Part shown: positions 30,901-41,268 of the stretch, piece by piece | Layout of the letters: every line of letters begins with the position of its first letter | Position numbering within the stretch: position 1 is the first letter of the stretch | Assembly: GCA_037903355.1 (NCBI GenBank) | Contig: JBAJFE010000027.1 | Span: forward strand, 434,001-498,000 | DNA from: Trichuris trichiura | Lineage: Eukaryota; Nematoda; Enoplea; Trichinellida; Trichuridae | Direction: 5' to 3' | Length of the DNA: 64,000 bases | Translations under genes and position numbers: made by a program | The notes under the pieces: generated by a model | Seen by the model: only the letters and a program-made list of their open reading frames with translations | What the model was told of the DNA's origin: nothing | The model's database searches: none

Positions 30901-32134
30901 GGAAAATTTAAAGCCGTTTTTCATGAAACGAGCAGAACTCAGTGTGTGTTCTGGTTGCGTGTTATGGGGAGTCCGTACGATAATTCCGGCAGTCCTTCAG
31001 CAAACGGTACTGAAGAGTCTACATAAATGTCATCCCGGTCGGGATCGCATGTTGTCTACGGCACGACAGTTCTGTTGGTGGCCGAACATGGACAGTGAAA
31101 TCGAGGATATGGTTCGACAATGTGAGACTTGTAACTTGGCTCAAATGAATCCCCCACGCTGTGCTTTGAAGCCGTGGTCGGCGGCGGCTAATCCATGGGA
31201 ACGTGTGCATGCTGATTTGCCCGGCCCCGTGGAGGGGCGTATGTATCTTCTCTTGGTGGATTCGTTTTCCAAATGGCCAGAGGTAGTAGCTCTGCCTAAT
31301 GTTACGTCAGCAAGTGTGATTGACGCACTAAAAACAATATTTGCGCATCACGGAGTTCCTCTTGTGCTCGTCACAGACAACGGGCGTCAATTTGTCTCGT
31401 CGGAATTTGCACTGTTCTGTTCGCTTAATGGAATTCGGCATGTTACCACAGCCCCGTACATGCCGCAGTCCAACGGCCAAGTGGAACGGTTCGTAGATAC
31501 CTTTAAGCGCGCCTTGGCGAAGAAACAAGATGGACAGACAGCACGGGATTGCATCCGTGAGTTCCTAATAATGTACCGCAGCACTCCACACTCTTCCATT
31601 CAATGCAGCCCATCAGAAATGCTGATGAAGCGACGGATAAGGACCGTCTTGGACCTGATGACGCCAAGGGGAACCGAAAGTGTGGAAGTTAGTCGCTCCA
31701 GAATGGAACGGCAAAAACGGAACTATCAGGAGAGAAAAGCGTTTCGGGTCAACCAGACTGTATGGACGCGCGACTACAGGAAGCCAGGACAGCCGTGGAC
31801 GAAAGGAAATATTGTTGGTCGCCATGGGCATGTTATGTATGTGGTCAGGGTTCGTGGCGTCCTATGGCGCCGCCATGTCAATCAACTTCGATCCTCAGAC
31901 GCGGGCACATTGATTTCCGCCCCAGAAGAAATCATACATCCAACGACATCACCCGATGATGCAGGAAGGATGAACTCCAGCACTTAGCGCGTTTGAGAAA
32001 TTAAAGGGGGAGGAGTGTCGTAGTATAGGAGAATGTGTGCTTCGATAGTACCTGCTTTCTGTTATATAGGGTAGAGGGAACGAGTAAACGTGTGTGACGG
32101 GTGTGCGCAATCTCTGGCGGGCGACTCTGTAACA
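27912..32134 (+). mobile_element. gypsy-type LTR retrotransposon B, ~120-bp LTRs
   Basis: LTRs 27912-28031 and 32016-32134 (TGTAGTAGTATAGG / TGTCGTAGTATAGG ... CTCTGTAACA) with four substitutions and one indel, about 96% identical. Perfect 5-bp duplication TTTTC (27907-27911, 32135-32139). PBS-like TGGCGACGAGTTACG two to three bases after the 5' LTR; polypurine AAAGGGGGAGGAG just before the 3' LTR. Internal region is one long Gag-Pol frame with a single TGA. Inserted in a mariner relic. Confidence 0.9.
28091..31987 (+). pseudogene. gypsy B Gag-Pol polyprotein with one internal stop
   Basis: Frame from ATG 28091 (MTMTPKPGPG) to 31987 is continuous except for TGA 29960-29962, so 1,299 codons in all. 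Gag precedes two zinc knuckles (CDRCGKDSHDRRRC, CFNCGRTGHLSRVC; residues ~215-250). The protease motif is MELDTGASVT (~311). RT follows with IPQAAAYLDGIIITG (~599), where the second Asp of the YxDD box is Gly. After the stop come the RT thumb and EYLGHIVS, RNase H (AADASNVGVGAVLY), the integrase zinc finger (HKCHPGRD..., CETCNLA) and the D-D-E core (HADLPGP, VTDNGRQF, NGQVERF). The C-terminal part ends MNSST. Two independent lesions (YLDG and TGA) make this copy non-autonomous. Confidence 0.85.
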
Positions 32135-32158
32135 TTTTCCATCAAAAATACAAACTGT

Positions 32159-32420
32159 TTAGTCAACAATGTGTTCTTCACTATAGATGAGTTTTTCCCA
32201 ACGACTGGCCAGCTGTTTCATCCCTAGCAACTAGAAATGTGGGGGTTCGGAGGAGAAGTCGAAGAGCCGGTTTTGGAAATCTTCGTCATTAGTGAAGGAA
32301 GTACCCCGCAAATTGACAGTAAGCAAACGGGAAATGTAATAATCAGATGGAGCGAGGTCAAGCAAATAACATGAATGAGGAAGCACCTGCCATTCGGGTT
32401 CCTGGATGGCTCTTTTTGTG
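32159..32420 (-). pseudogene. mariner transposase C-terminal relic
   Basis: Minus-strand translation gives DLAPSDYYISRLL, the mariner (D,D34D) C-terminal catalytic motif, then TVNLRGTSFTNDEDFQNRLF. A frameshift and stop near 32240 interrupt it; homology resumes in the next frame with LASRWEKLI and ends at TAA 32161-32159. N-terminal two thirds are missing. This is the other half of the mariner copy whose terminus lies at 27855. Confidence 0.75.
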
Positions 32421-32744
32421 ATTACAGAAAACCACCCTAATCTGGACCTCTATAAACCCGATCCCTCTTTAATTCGGACTCGTAGAAGAGAACAACCTAA
32501 CGACCGTAAACATTAAAGAATTAGGTTACATGTGCGAAACAGACACTCGCTTGGCGCCAACGACTATAAGGGCAGCAAACAGCAAACCAAGGTTCACTTT
32601 GGTATACGTTACCATCGCCGCACACTAGTCACGGTTTTGCTGAGCCAATCTCGGCCAATAAGTTGATTGCAGCAATGCACCTCGAGACAAAGGCTTCCCC
32701 AAATAAACAGAAATGTGAATCAAAGACCTGGTGTTTTTCAATCG
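32421..32744. other. interval with possible Tigger-like terminus
   Basis: CAGAAAACCACCCTAATCTG at ~32428, preceded by TA, resembles a pogo/Tigger terminal repeat, but no matching opposite end was found. No coding sequence recognised. Confidence 0.3.
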
Positions 32745-32749
32745 TATAA

Positions 32750-33117
32750 TGTAACTGCGGCGCTACCTTCCATGCTTCGTTAGAAAGACTTTATTCGATA
32801 CTCCAAACAATACACAACAAAACGAACCGCCAAGAAGAGACAACGAGAAAGAGACGCAACAGCACGGCACCAGTGCAAAAGTCCACACGACAGTCACGCG
32901 CGATCGCAATGCTTCCAGCTGCAGCGGTCCACGCTCTCGCCAAGCACTGCTCTCGCCCCGCGCGAAAATACGCTCCGCGTTGTACTACCCTGGTCCTTTT
33001 TTCTGGCTGGAAGATCGGAACAGTCCGCTGCGGCGCGATGAGTTGTTATGTAGCGTACATTGCAGCCAGAGACCTGCGTCGCGACCGCCCTGGTCACATG
33101 AACACCTGTTTATTACA
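32750..33117 (-). mobile_element. solo LTR (368 bp)
   Basis: TGTAACTGCGG...TTTATTACA, flanked by an exact 5-bp duplication TATAA (32745-32749 and 33118-33122). On the minus strand a CGAATAAAGT polyadenylation signal (~32790) lies ~40 bp before the end, which sets the orientation. No internal retroelement sequence adjoins it. Sequence differs from the solo LTR at 7.6 kb. Confidence 0.8.
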
Positions 33118-33122
33118 TATAA

Positions 33123-33580
33123 AGCTACAATCTATTCCCATATAACGCGTAAATTAATTCCTGGAAAACCTCGCGTTACACGAGTACGCATTATGCAAGA
33201 CACGTAAAGTATGGGAAAATTGGGTTTTGGGGTACATCGCCCGGAAAATTGTTAACCTCCAAACAATAAAGGAGCAGGTCGCAAATAAGCAGGGTATAAA
33301 AAAGGGACTCCAGCGTTCTTGTAAGCCAAATTCCCGCTTGCAGAGACTGACATCGCGCTGCAGATGCCGGGAATCTACGCCTAATTGCATTATCTGCTTT
33401 TTTGTGATCTACTGTAAACCTCCTCCATAAAGCGAATTTTTCCGTAATCCGTACTGCGCTCCGGCACAACACGTCAGGACGGGAGGTTTAGGTGTACTTG
33501 CCACGTGCAGCCAGGCATTGTCATGCTAAAGCATAAAGGGATGCTGCTTCTTTTCCTTTTTCCGCTGAACTGCGCTCGCC
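33123..33580. other. interval with a Tigger-like end
   Basis: TGTAAACCTCCTCCATAAAG (~33412) followed by TTTTTCCGTAATCCG and, 70 bp on, GGGAGGTTTAGGTG suggest a short pogo/Tigger-derived MITE. The ends are imperfect, so this is tentative. No gene. Confidence 0.3.
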
Positions 33581-33589
33581 AAACCTTAC

Positions 33590-34233
33590 AGCGTGCAGTT
33601 CGAAAAAGTAAATAAAACAATTGGCTTCAAGAGAATTTTCAGGTTTTAGAAAAGCTAGGTCTGCCCCCAATTCACTTCCTTCGTTTCGCTTCACTTTGTC
33701 ATTTTGTACGGTTCGTTTTCCGCGGACCGCGAATGGGTCCACAAGCCCCTGCAACAGCTCGATTCCTTAGGAACTGTGACCGGGCCGGTATTTTCGGCGT
33801 CCAGTTCGAAAAAGCAAATAAAATCATTGCTTTGAAGATAATTTTAACGTTTTCGAAAAGTCCCACCTGCTTCCGGTTCACCTCATTCGTTCCGCTTAGT
33901 TTTGCCATTTTGTAGGCGCCGCTTTCTTCGGAGCCCCCCGTAGACCAGAAACGGATCCACAAGCCCCTGCAACCGCTCCATTCTTTCAGAAGTGTCCGTG
34001 GGCTAATATTTTCAGTTTGCAATTCGAAAAATTCAGTAAGACAATTCCTTTGAAGATAATTTTAAGGTTTTAGAAAAGCCAGATGCTCCCGGCTCACCTC
34101 CTTCGTTTCGCTTCACTTTGTCACTTCCTAGGGACGGCGTCCAGCAGAGCCGTCCGTAGACCGCGCATGGATCCAAAGGCCGCTCCAACTGCCCATTCCT
34201 TCGGAACTGCACGTGGGCCGGTATTTTCGGCAT
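33590..34233. repeat. tandem repeat, ~207-218-bp unit, three copies
   Basis: Three head-to-tail copies marked by CAGTTCGAAAAAGTAAATAA (33595), CAGTTCGAAAAAGCAAATAA (33802) and CAATTCGAAAAATTCAGTAA (34020). Shared blocks include TTCGTTTCGCTTCACTTTGT, GATCCACAAGCCCCTGCAAC and GGCCGGTATTTTCGG. Spacing is 207 and 218 bp. The gypsy C LTR begins right at the end of the third copy. Confidence 0.75.
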
Positions 34234-34396
34234 TGTAGTATGTTGGCTGCCTCTTCAGTTTCGCTTATCGCTCACCGTACCTGCGTACGCTGATCGTAAT
34301 CGTTCTCTTACTGTCGAGTTGATGCACGCCCGCTATCTCTAGTGCTCCGTCTCTCTTTGACTGCCTTCTTCTGTCTACAGTTGCTAGCCGTCATTC

Positions 34397-34443
34397 AAGT
34401 TGAGTAAAACCAGAGTTTGGTTTCGTGACAATTTACTCAACTT
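34397..34443 (+). promoter_or_regulatory. possible self-priming primer-binding site of gypsy C
   Basis: AAGTTGAGTAAA at 34397-34408, inside the LTR, is perfectly complementary to TTTACTCAACTT at 34432-34443, which starts one base after the LTR end (34430), exactly where a primer-binding site belongs. A 12-bp match between the RNA's own 5' region and the PBS is how Tf1-type elements self-prime. No tRNA-like TGG PBS is present. Function is inferred. Confidence 0.45.
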
Positions 34444-34449
34444 AAATCC

Positions 34450-36493
34450 ATGGAACGACTATTGAAGCCGGATAGACTGGATGTGGATCCGAACTCTCCC
34501 ACCGCCGCGGTGGAATGGAGGCATTGGCGCGCAACGTTCGAGAACTTTCTCGCTGCCCTGCCGCCGAATGCCGTGGACGCCAAAGCGCTACTCATGAGTC
34601 ACGTTTCGCCGAGGATGTTCTCTTCTTTAGCCGGAGTCAGTTCTTACGAAGATGCTATGCGCACGCTAGAAGAGATGTTCGAAAGGCCAGTCAACGAAGT
34701 GCACGCTCGCTACCAGCTAGCCCAGTGTTTCTGAACGTGGGCCCTGGGAGATTTTAGGGGGGCCCTGGAGGATAATGCGGCAGGACATTGTCCCAATAAA
34801 CGGTGGGCACTGACAAGGCTTAGGGAGCCCTGGTGGGCCCTGACAAAGCCTAGGGGGCCCTGGGGCAAAAAAGGTTGAGAAACTATGGGCTAGCCACTCG
34901 AAAACAGCGAGCTGGTGAGCCATTAGAAGAATTACATACGAGCGCTGAATGCAACTTCAAGGCCGTATCGGCGTCCCAGTATCAAGGAAAACTCGTACGT
35001 GATGTCTTTGTGTCAGGACTACAGTCACACATTATTCGTCAGCGACTCCTGGAGAGCAAGGATTGCGACCTGGCGTCGTTGCTAGACGTTGCGCGAGTTG
35101 TCGATTCAGCACAGAAAGGTTCAGAAAGTTATCTTCTGTCGACACCCGCTAACACGACAGCTGCTTCCACTGTCGCTAATGATTGCCGACAGTCCGACGA
35201 TGTTAACAGCCCGGGCAAACCGTACGCGACGATTACTACGAAGAAGACGCACTGTTTCTTTTGTGGACGCTCCAATCACGAACGTGCGTCATGCCCAGCT
35301 CGTGAAGCTGAATGTAGGAAGTGTGGTAAGAGAGGGCATTTTGCTAAAGTATGCCGTTCCGCCCCTGCTGGCCAGAGTTCAGCTTGCCCTCCTGATCAAA
35401 GAAGTTCTGCGGCTTGTCTCGCTGTGTCCTACCCTAAAAGGAGGAGGCCGAGGAGACCCGTTGCGCTGAGCAGTTGCGCTAACTTCCCAAGCTCTCTGTC
35501 GAAGGCTGCCATTGCTGCGTTACTGAACGGCCGCGAAGTCCGCTGTCTGGTCGACACTGGAAGTTCTGAAAGCTTTGTCCACCCACGCGTAGTCAAAGCG
35601 TTTGGTCTTAAAACTTGTCGTTCTCGAGTACCTGTAAAGATGGCGTCTGGATCTTCCACTGTCTCTGCTCTGGGCCACACTAGTGCTAACCTGCTCATGA
35701 AGGAACGCTGTTACGAGGACGTCCGCTTAGTGATCCTGCCAAATCTCTGTGCCGACGTCATCCTTGGTCAAGATTTTTAGCGTTTACATGAAAGCTTGAC
35801 ACTGACTTACGGTGGGAATCTGCCGCCTCTTACCATTTGTAGTTTAGCCGTCTTAAAGGTAAGCCCTCCTCGGCTGTTCGCTCACCTCTCCGCTCACTGT
35901 CACCCTATAGCCACTAGATCGCGTCGCTTCTCGCGGGATGACATGACGTTCATTCGAAAAGAAGTGCAGAAACTGCTAAACGAAGGGATTATCGAACCCA
36001 CTAGTTCGCCATGGCAAGCTCAAGGATTAGTTGTGAGGGACGAGAGACGAAAGAGTAGGCTGGTCATTGACTATTCTCAAACGATAAATAGGTTTACGCT
36101 TCAAGACAGCTATCCCCTACGCAAAATCTATTGTTTGGGGCACGGTTTGGCGAAGTACAGATTCTTCAGTACTATCGACCTGAAAAGTGCGTATCACCAA
36201 ATCCCTCTTCACCCGCAGGACAAGCCGTACACCACGTTCGAAGCAGCTGGTGGGCTGTGTAAATTCGTGCGTGTACCGTTCGGAGTTACTAACGGGGTCG
36301 CGTGCTTTCAGCAAATCATCGACTCGTATATCAAGGACGAACGGCTAGAAGGGACCTTCGCGTGCCTTGATGATATTACGGTTTGCGGATCAACTCAGGT
36401 TGATCACGATAGAAATCTGGAAAACTTCCTGAAAGCTGCGCGAAAATGGAATTTCACACTCAATAAAGATGAGTGTATCTTTTCCATGACCGC
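34450..36493 (+). pseudogene. gypsy C Gag-Pro-RT, broken by MITE, stop and truncation
   Basis: Gag begins at ATG 34450 (MERLLKPDRL) and is interrupted after codon GCC 34720-34722 by the MITE. The same frame resumes at 34896 (TRKQRAGEPLEEL), so the insertion alone removed function. Zinc knuckles CFFCGRSNHERASC and CRKCGKRGHFAKVC, then protease CLVDTGSSESFVHP. An in-frame TAG at 35778-35780 follows LGQDF; the frame continues into RT (DMTFIRKEVQKLL, TIDLKSAYHQIPL, FACLDDITVCG). The catalytic box is CLDD, with Tyr replaced by Cys. RT ends at ~36493 where Merlin sequence starts. Confidence 0.8.
34723..34887. mobile_element. hAT-type MITE (165 bp) inside gypsy C gag
   Basis: Ends CAGTGTTTCTG and (inverse) CATAGTTTCTCAACC, the CAxxGTTTCTCAACC-like terminus of hAT elements. 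Flanked by AGCTAGCC (34715-34722) and GGCTAGCC (34888-34895), an 8-bp duplication with one mismatch. Interior is rich in GGGCCCTGG and contains a ~27-bp near-duplicate (GCACTGACAAGGCTTAGG / GCCCTGACAAAGCCTAGG). No coding capacity. Excising it restores the gag frame. Confidence 0.8.
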
Positions 36494-36676
36494 GGGTCAG
36501 GCTCAACTTCAGGCGGCAACCAACTACGTGACCATTTGACCTAAGCTATTGTTCACTGTGTACACATACGAGCGATGCGTATCAGCAAAGGAACGCCGCA
36601 CATCTGGAAACAGTTGGCCGTTCTGCTGATTGTTTGCAAGTGCGTTCTATAACCATGCCGGCCATCCTGACCTGCC

Positions 36677-36742
36677 GTAGCCTAAGCCTAAGCCTAAGCC
36701 TAAGCCTAAGCCTAGGCCTAGGCCTAAGCCTAAGCCTAAGCC
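36677..36742 (-). repeat. (TTAGGC)n tract, about 11 units
   Basis: Written as AGCCTA/CCTAAG repeats on the plus strand, with two units altered to CCTAGG. It continues the TTAGGC tract found in other Merlin-like copies. The nested element at 36743 inserted into it, leaving the other half at 38266-38312. Confidence 0.85.
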
Positions 36743-38265
36743 GGGTCTCGTGAATCAGTCGCCCACCGGAAGTCAGGCGGCAACTTCAAAGGAGGTCAAG
36801 TGGGGATTATTACGTAATGGGAACAATGGCCTGCCAGGTCTGCTTATCGGTGCAGCGATGCGCACGGCTGCGTATTAACAGATGAGTGACATAAAATGCC
36901 GACGGCGCAGTATGACGGCGCAGTATAACGGCACCTTTCGCGGTGCCGTTATACTGCAGTCTGTCGGCCATCCTGTTCTGCCCTAGCCTAAGCCTAAACC
37001 TCAACATAAGAAGCTGTGTAATGAAGACATGAAAAATTACAGGCACGCCTGTCAGAAAAAACCTGCAATTCTCCGACGCTGGAGCGGCTCAGAGTCAACG
37101 CCTGAGTAACGCGTAAAGTGAAAGAACACGAAAGTGAGAATACATGAAAGTAGTCACTCAGATGACAGTAACGCGCATAAACGCAACACAATGCCGACGG
37201 CGCAGTATAACATCGCCTTTCCAGGTGCCGTTATACTGCAGTCTGTCGGGCATCCTGTTCTGCCCTAGCCTAAGCCTAAACCTCAACATAACGTGTGCTT
37301 CTTGGTTTAGGTTTGAACGAGGGCAAAAAAGAGTGATCGTCATGCTGTGTAATGAAGACGCAAAAAGTTACAGGCACGCTTGTCAGAAAAAAACCTGCAA
37401 TTCTCCGACGCTGGAGCGGCTCAGAGACTACGTCTGAGTAACGCGTAAAGTGAAAGAACACGAAAGTGAGAATACGTGAAAGTAGTCACTCAGATGATAG
37501 TAACGCGCATAAACAGAATAACAGTAAAGAAAGTGCATACCGTTCACTGGGGCAGGGAAGAGCGGCGCAGGCGGTGCGTCCACGCTGTCTTTCAGGGAAC
37601 CATAACGCAGAATTAGCTTACGCCGTTTACCAAGACGCAACACGGATCGGTCCGTTGACCTTCGACATTTTCTACGAATCACGAACCGAAGGCCAGCATG
37701 CACCGCTGTTGTTCTATTGTGCTCCCTGTGCCAAAAACCCATGCGCAGCTGGTTTTGCTCGCCTTCACTCTTTTTTAGGGGTCACTGACGAAATTCCTGG
37801 CCAAGGGGTCAGACATAATGGACAATGAGCTATGTGCCGTTTAGCACGACGCGACGCAGATCGGTCAGTTGACCTTCAATGTTTTTCACTCTTTTTTACG
37901 GGTCAGTAACGGAATGCCTCGGCCACTATTTCGCGGGTCCATAACTGCAGCTACTGCATGTGTCGCTGATGCTCCATTATGCTGCTGCGCCAATTAATCA
38001 GCACGAGAGTCGCGCGAAAGTAACTGTCCCGTTGTTCCGCAATTATCACTTCACTATGCACTGGAACTTCAATAGGGTCAGTAGACGCATGAGTGACACT
38101 ACCATTGTGATGCCGTGCCAACTGCTCAGCACGCGCTCAGCATCGGGAACGAAAATAACCATGCAGGTGCATCGCTATTAACACTTCACTAGGCACTCGA
38201 ATCAAGCATTACACTTTGATATTGCCGCGTGCCGTTAGTGGTGGGCCACTGATTCACGAGATCCC
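36743..38265 (-). mobile_element. nested Merlin-like element inserted in the TTAGGC tract
   Basis: Ends GGGTCTCGTGAATCAGTCGCCC and (inverse) GGGATCTCGTGAATCAGTGGCCC form an imperfect TIR. The flanks CCTAAGCC and CCTAAGGG/CTAAGGGG share CCTAAG, fitting a duplicated 8-bp target within the CCTAAG repeats. No transposase. Contains a ~300-bp tandem duplication (36897-37513). Confidence 0.65.
36897..37513. repeat. two-copy tandem duplication (~290-320 bp)
   Basis: Copy 1 36897-37171 and copy 2 37190-37513 both run from ATGCCGACGGCGCAGTAT through GTTATACTGCAGTCTGTCGG, TCTGCCCTAGCCTAAGCC and TTCTCCGACGCTGGAGCGGC to GTAACGCGCATAAAC. Each begins with a small hairpin around GGTGCCGTTATACTGC. Copy 2 has a ~50-bp extra block (~37290-37345). 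Confidence 0.75.
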
Positions 38266-38312
38266 CTAAGGGGTCTCCTAAGGCCTAAGCCTAAGCCTAA
38301 GCCTAAGCCTAA
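38266..38312 (-). repeat. (TTAGGC)n tract, distal part, ~5 perfect units
   Basis: Second half of the telomere-motif tract split by the nested element; reads GCCTAA x5 at 38283-38312. Confidence 0.8.
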
Positions 38313-38920
38313 ACGTTAACATGACGCGTGTTCGTTGCTGTTGTTGGGTTTTGCAGTTTTGACCGTGAAGCAAACGACAAGAAGCTTGGCGCAAATTAAC
38401 GTTATTTAGCGATCACTGAACACGCAAGCAGTGAGTAACGGAAAAAGGGAAAAAGCGTATGTACTGCTAACGCAGGCGCTCACTCTGACGAAGGCAACGC
38501 GTCGATTTCGCTGCAGGCGCATCCGACGGGTTCACTCGGGTGTACCTAATCAGGCAGAAGGCGTCAGTGCCTCTTTGCGGTGCCTCCACTTGTCGATAGC
38601 AAGTTGTCACTAGATCCCGGGACAGACATAACGCAGAATGAGATTTACCCTGTCTACCAAGGCACGCCTCAGCTCGGAAAGTTGACCTGCGATGTTTTTC
38701 ACGAATTCCTACACGACGTCTCAGCTTGAACACTGCAGGCCCCATTGTGTTTCCCGTAACTACAATGCATGCGCACCTGCTGAATTCCATCCTTTCACTA
38801 AACCTGAAGATAACGTCCGTCCGTTGCGCCGATAACAACTATTTATTACGCCGTAGATTTGCAGATAACGCTTTGAAGTAGCCGGCTGAACTTCCGGTGG
38901 GGAGACAACATACTAGACCC

Positions 38921-41228
38921 CAAAATTTCGCACGAACCTTCGGTAATAGCTAGTCATACCAATGAACCTTCTCAGTTGTCTGACTGTTTGCGGTCTCGGA
39001 AACGCTGATATAGCTTCTACTTTCGCCGGATCCGGGTGCACTCCTGTAGCATCTATTACATGGCCCAAGTATTCCGTTTTATCAGTGCCGATCACACACT
39101 TTGTCGGTTGTAGACGCAATCCGTTATTGGCCAACGCACTGAGTACCGCTTTGAGGCGAGTTACATGCTCGTCGAATGTAGCTGAGAAGACAAGTATGTC
39201 ATCCATGTAACTGAGACACGCCGTCCATTTCAAATTTCCCAACACGTGATCCATCAGACGTGAGAAACTCGCTGGGGCATTACATAGTCCAAACGGCATC
39301 TTTTTGAATTGGTATAAGCCATCTGGCGTTACAAAAGCAGTTTTTTCTCGATCCGCCCGCTCCACCGGAATCTGCCAATAGCCGCTCTTGAAATCCAACT
39401 TTGAAAAGTACCGCGCGCCCCCCATACGGTCTAGCACGTCGTCCATCAGAGGCATCGGATAGACGTCCCGTATGGTAATAGCGTTTAGACGGCGGTAGTC
39501 CACACAGAACCGCCAGGTGCTATTCCGTTTCCGCACCATTACTACCGGGAATGACCACGGACTGCTGGATCTTTCCACGATTCCATCTCTCATCATTTCA
39601 TTCACCTGTTCTGCTATCGCTCTTCGCTCACAACTTGAGACGCGATACGGGCGACACGTGATAGGATTTACTGCCTGTGTTGGTATTCGATGGGTGATTC
39701 CATGATCCGCCGCCGCGTGATTCCCCGCCTTCCTAAACAGCTGAGGAAAAGATTGCAAAACCTTTTCCACTTCTGCTCTCTGAACGCCATTAAGTTGCTC
39801 GCCGTAAGTCACTCCGGCCATTACTGACGTGATTGGTTCCTCTGCGGTCCAAGTTTCAGCCCTTGTCGGCAGAATCTCTTTATCCGTTGGCTGCCGGTCA
39901 TTCATTAATTGGACCAGTGATCCCTGTGCAGAGAGCTCCAGCGTCACACCCAACGACGTCAACACATCCATGCCCAAAGCTAAAGGACACGGTGGAGCAG
40001 CCAGGACCACCGCGTTCACCCTGAGTTGCCTTCCCAAGCATGTTAGCTCGAGCTGTGCCTTGCCCTTGGGAAATACCTGAGCTCCATCCACTCCTTTAAA
40101 TGCTGCCTGCTTCCATGGTTGCATGGGGATTCCGCACTGTTCAAGTAAGCTTTCGTGTGCGAAGGTCGCTACGGCTCCTGTGTCCACCAGAGCATTCAAC
40201 CTCATTCCATTGGAGACTTCCACCTCGACATACGGCAAACGTCTGCTTTCTCGTGATAGCGCAGCATCCGTCAAGCTCATCGCTGAGTCCTCCGTTGCGT
40301 TGCTCTCTCTTTGCCGCATGGGACAATCTCGAGCAAAATGACCCGTTGTACCACAAACAAAACAGGTCAGCTCAGCTTTGCTTCGAGCAGTCTCCCTTAT
40401 CGCTGTTCCTTCGTGGTGACTTTTTCTTCCGATTCTATGCTCGTCTCGCTGATGCGCGACTTCCAGCCGGGACAATCGGTCTTCAATGCGCTCTAGCGCT
40501 GTCACAATGAGCTGATTCTCCGTCGTGCTGGGGCCGCTCCCCTCAATAGCGTACCCGTCCTGGCAGCCACCTGTCACCATCAGTCGTCTTCTCCTCTGCA
40601 TGTTTTCTACCGATGCTTGCGCAGCACGATATTGTTTGGCGATCTGCACCGCTTGATCGAAGGAATCTGGTCTTTTGTCCAGCAGATGCCTTTGTGCAGC
40701 GGTATCTTGCAGTCCCATGATGAATTGCTGTTTCAAATCGTCATCCTGCTTCCCGACTTCTGCTCCGAGGCATCGCAATTCATCAGCGAAATCATCGACT
40801 GATTCTCCTGGCTTCTGCACGCGCTGGAGAAACTGTAGGCGCTGAAAGAAGAAAGAATCGTCTTTTCTGAATCGCCGTCGCAAATGCGATTTCAATGTTT
40901 CGTAGGTGCACTCTTGGCCCAGAGAGTTTAAGCTCTTATAAATCTTATCGTCGACCAAGGACTTCATAATGGGCACCCAACGCGCTTTCGGTATGGTATT
41001 CGCAGTCAAGTAATCGTGCAGTCTTCCGAGCCACACCTCGACGCCCATTGCTGACGAGAGTGTACCAGGGGGTTGGCACCAAGGTCCTCCGCGACCTATT
41101 GAACCGATGGCGTCCTCTTCACGTAGGCCCCTCGTGGGTATTGCCTCCCTAACGTCACAGCTCTCGACGAAGCCTTCCTCCAGCTGGCTGTCTGACGATT
41201 CTGACTTACCACTACGCGTTCTCACCAT
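38921..41228 (-). CDS. gypsy D Gag-Pro-RT, 3'-truncated
   Basis: Open from ATG 41228 for ~770 codons without any stop. The last three codons (GV-stop, 38920-38913) come from the Merlin-like terminus, so the native frame ends at 38921. Gag (WLGRLHDYLTANTIPKARWV, RRRFRKDDSFFFQRL), one zinc knuckle CFVCGTTGHFARDC, retropepsin ALVDTGAVATF, then RT with WRFCVDYRRLN, KLDFKSGYWQIPV, SYMDDILVFSA (intact YxDD) and the connection FIGMTSYYRRFV. Coding quality is good, so truncation is probably recent. Without integrase it cannot move by itself. Confidence 0.85.
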
Positions 41229-41268
41229 TTAGGAGTCTTTGGAACGAAATAGCCGCGGTCGCCAAATA

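Larger units (their letters stand above)
34234..36493 (+). mobile_element. gypsy-type retrotransposon C, 3'-truncated
   Basis: A 197-bp 5' LTR (34234-34430, TGTAGTATG...TTCGTGACA), a 19-nt leader, gag, protease and part of RT. The sequence then switches at 36494 to a Merlin-like terminus (GGGTC...). RNase H, integrase and the 3' LTR are absent. A hAT MITE (34723-34887) splits gag. Confidence 0.8.
36494..38920 (-). mobile_element. Merlin-like element, third copy, with a nested insertion
   Basis: Right end (38920, inverse) reads GGGTCTAGTATGTTGTCTCC...CCGGAAGTTCAGCCGGC and the following ~300 bp match the 5' part of 5847-6679 and 8874-9735. The left end (36494) matches their 3' part but its TIR is shortened. 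Without the nested 1.5 kb (36743-38265) it is ~900 bp, the size of the other copies. Flanking octamers ATGACCGC and CAAAATTT do not match. It sits exactly between gypsy C (plus) and gypsy D (minus), both of which end at its termini. Confidence 0.75.
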
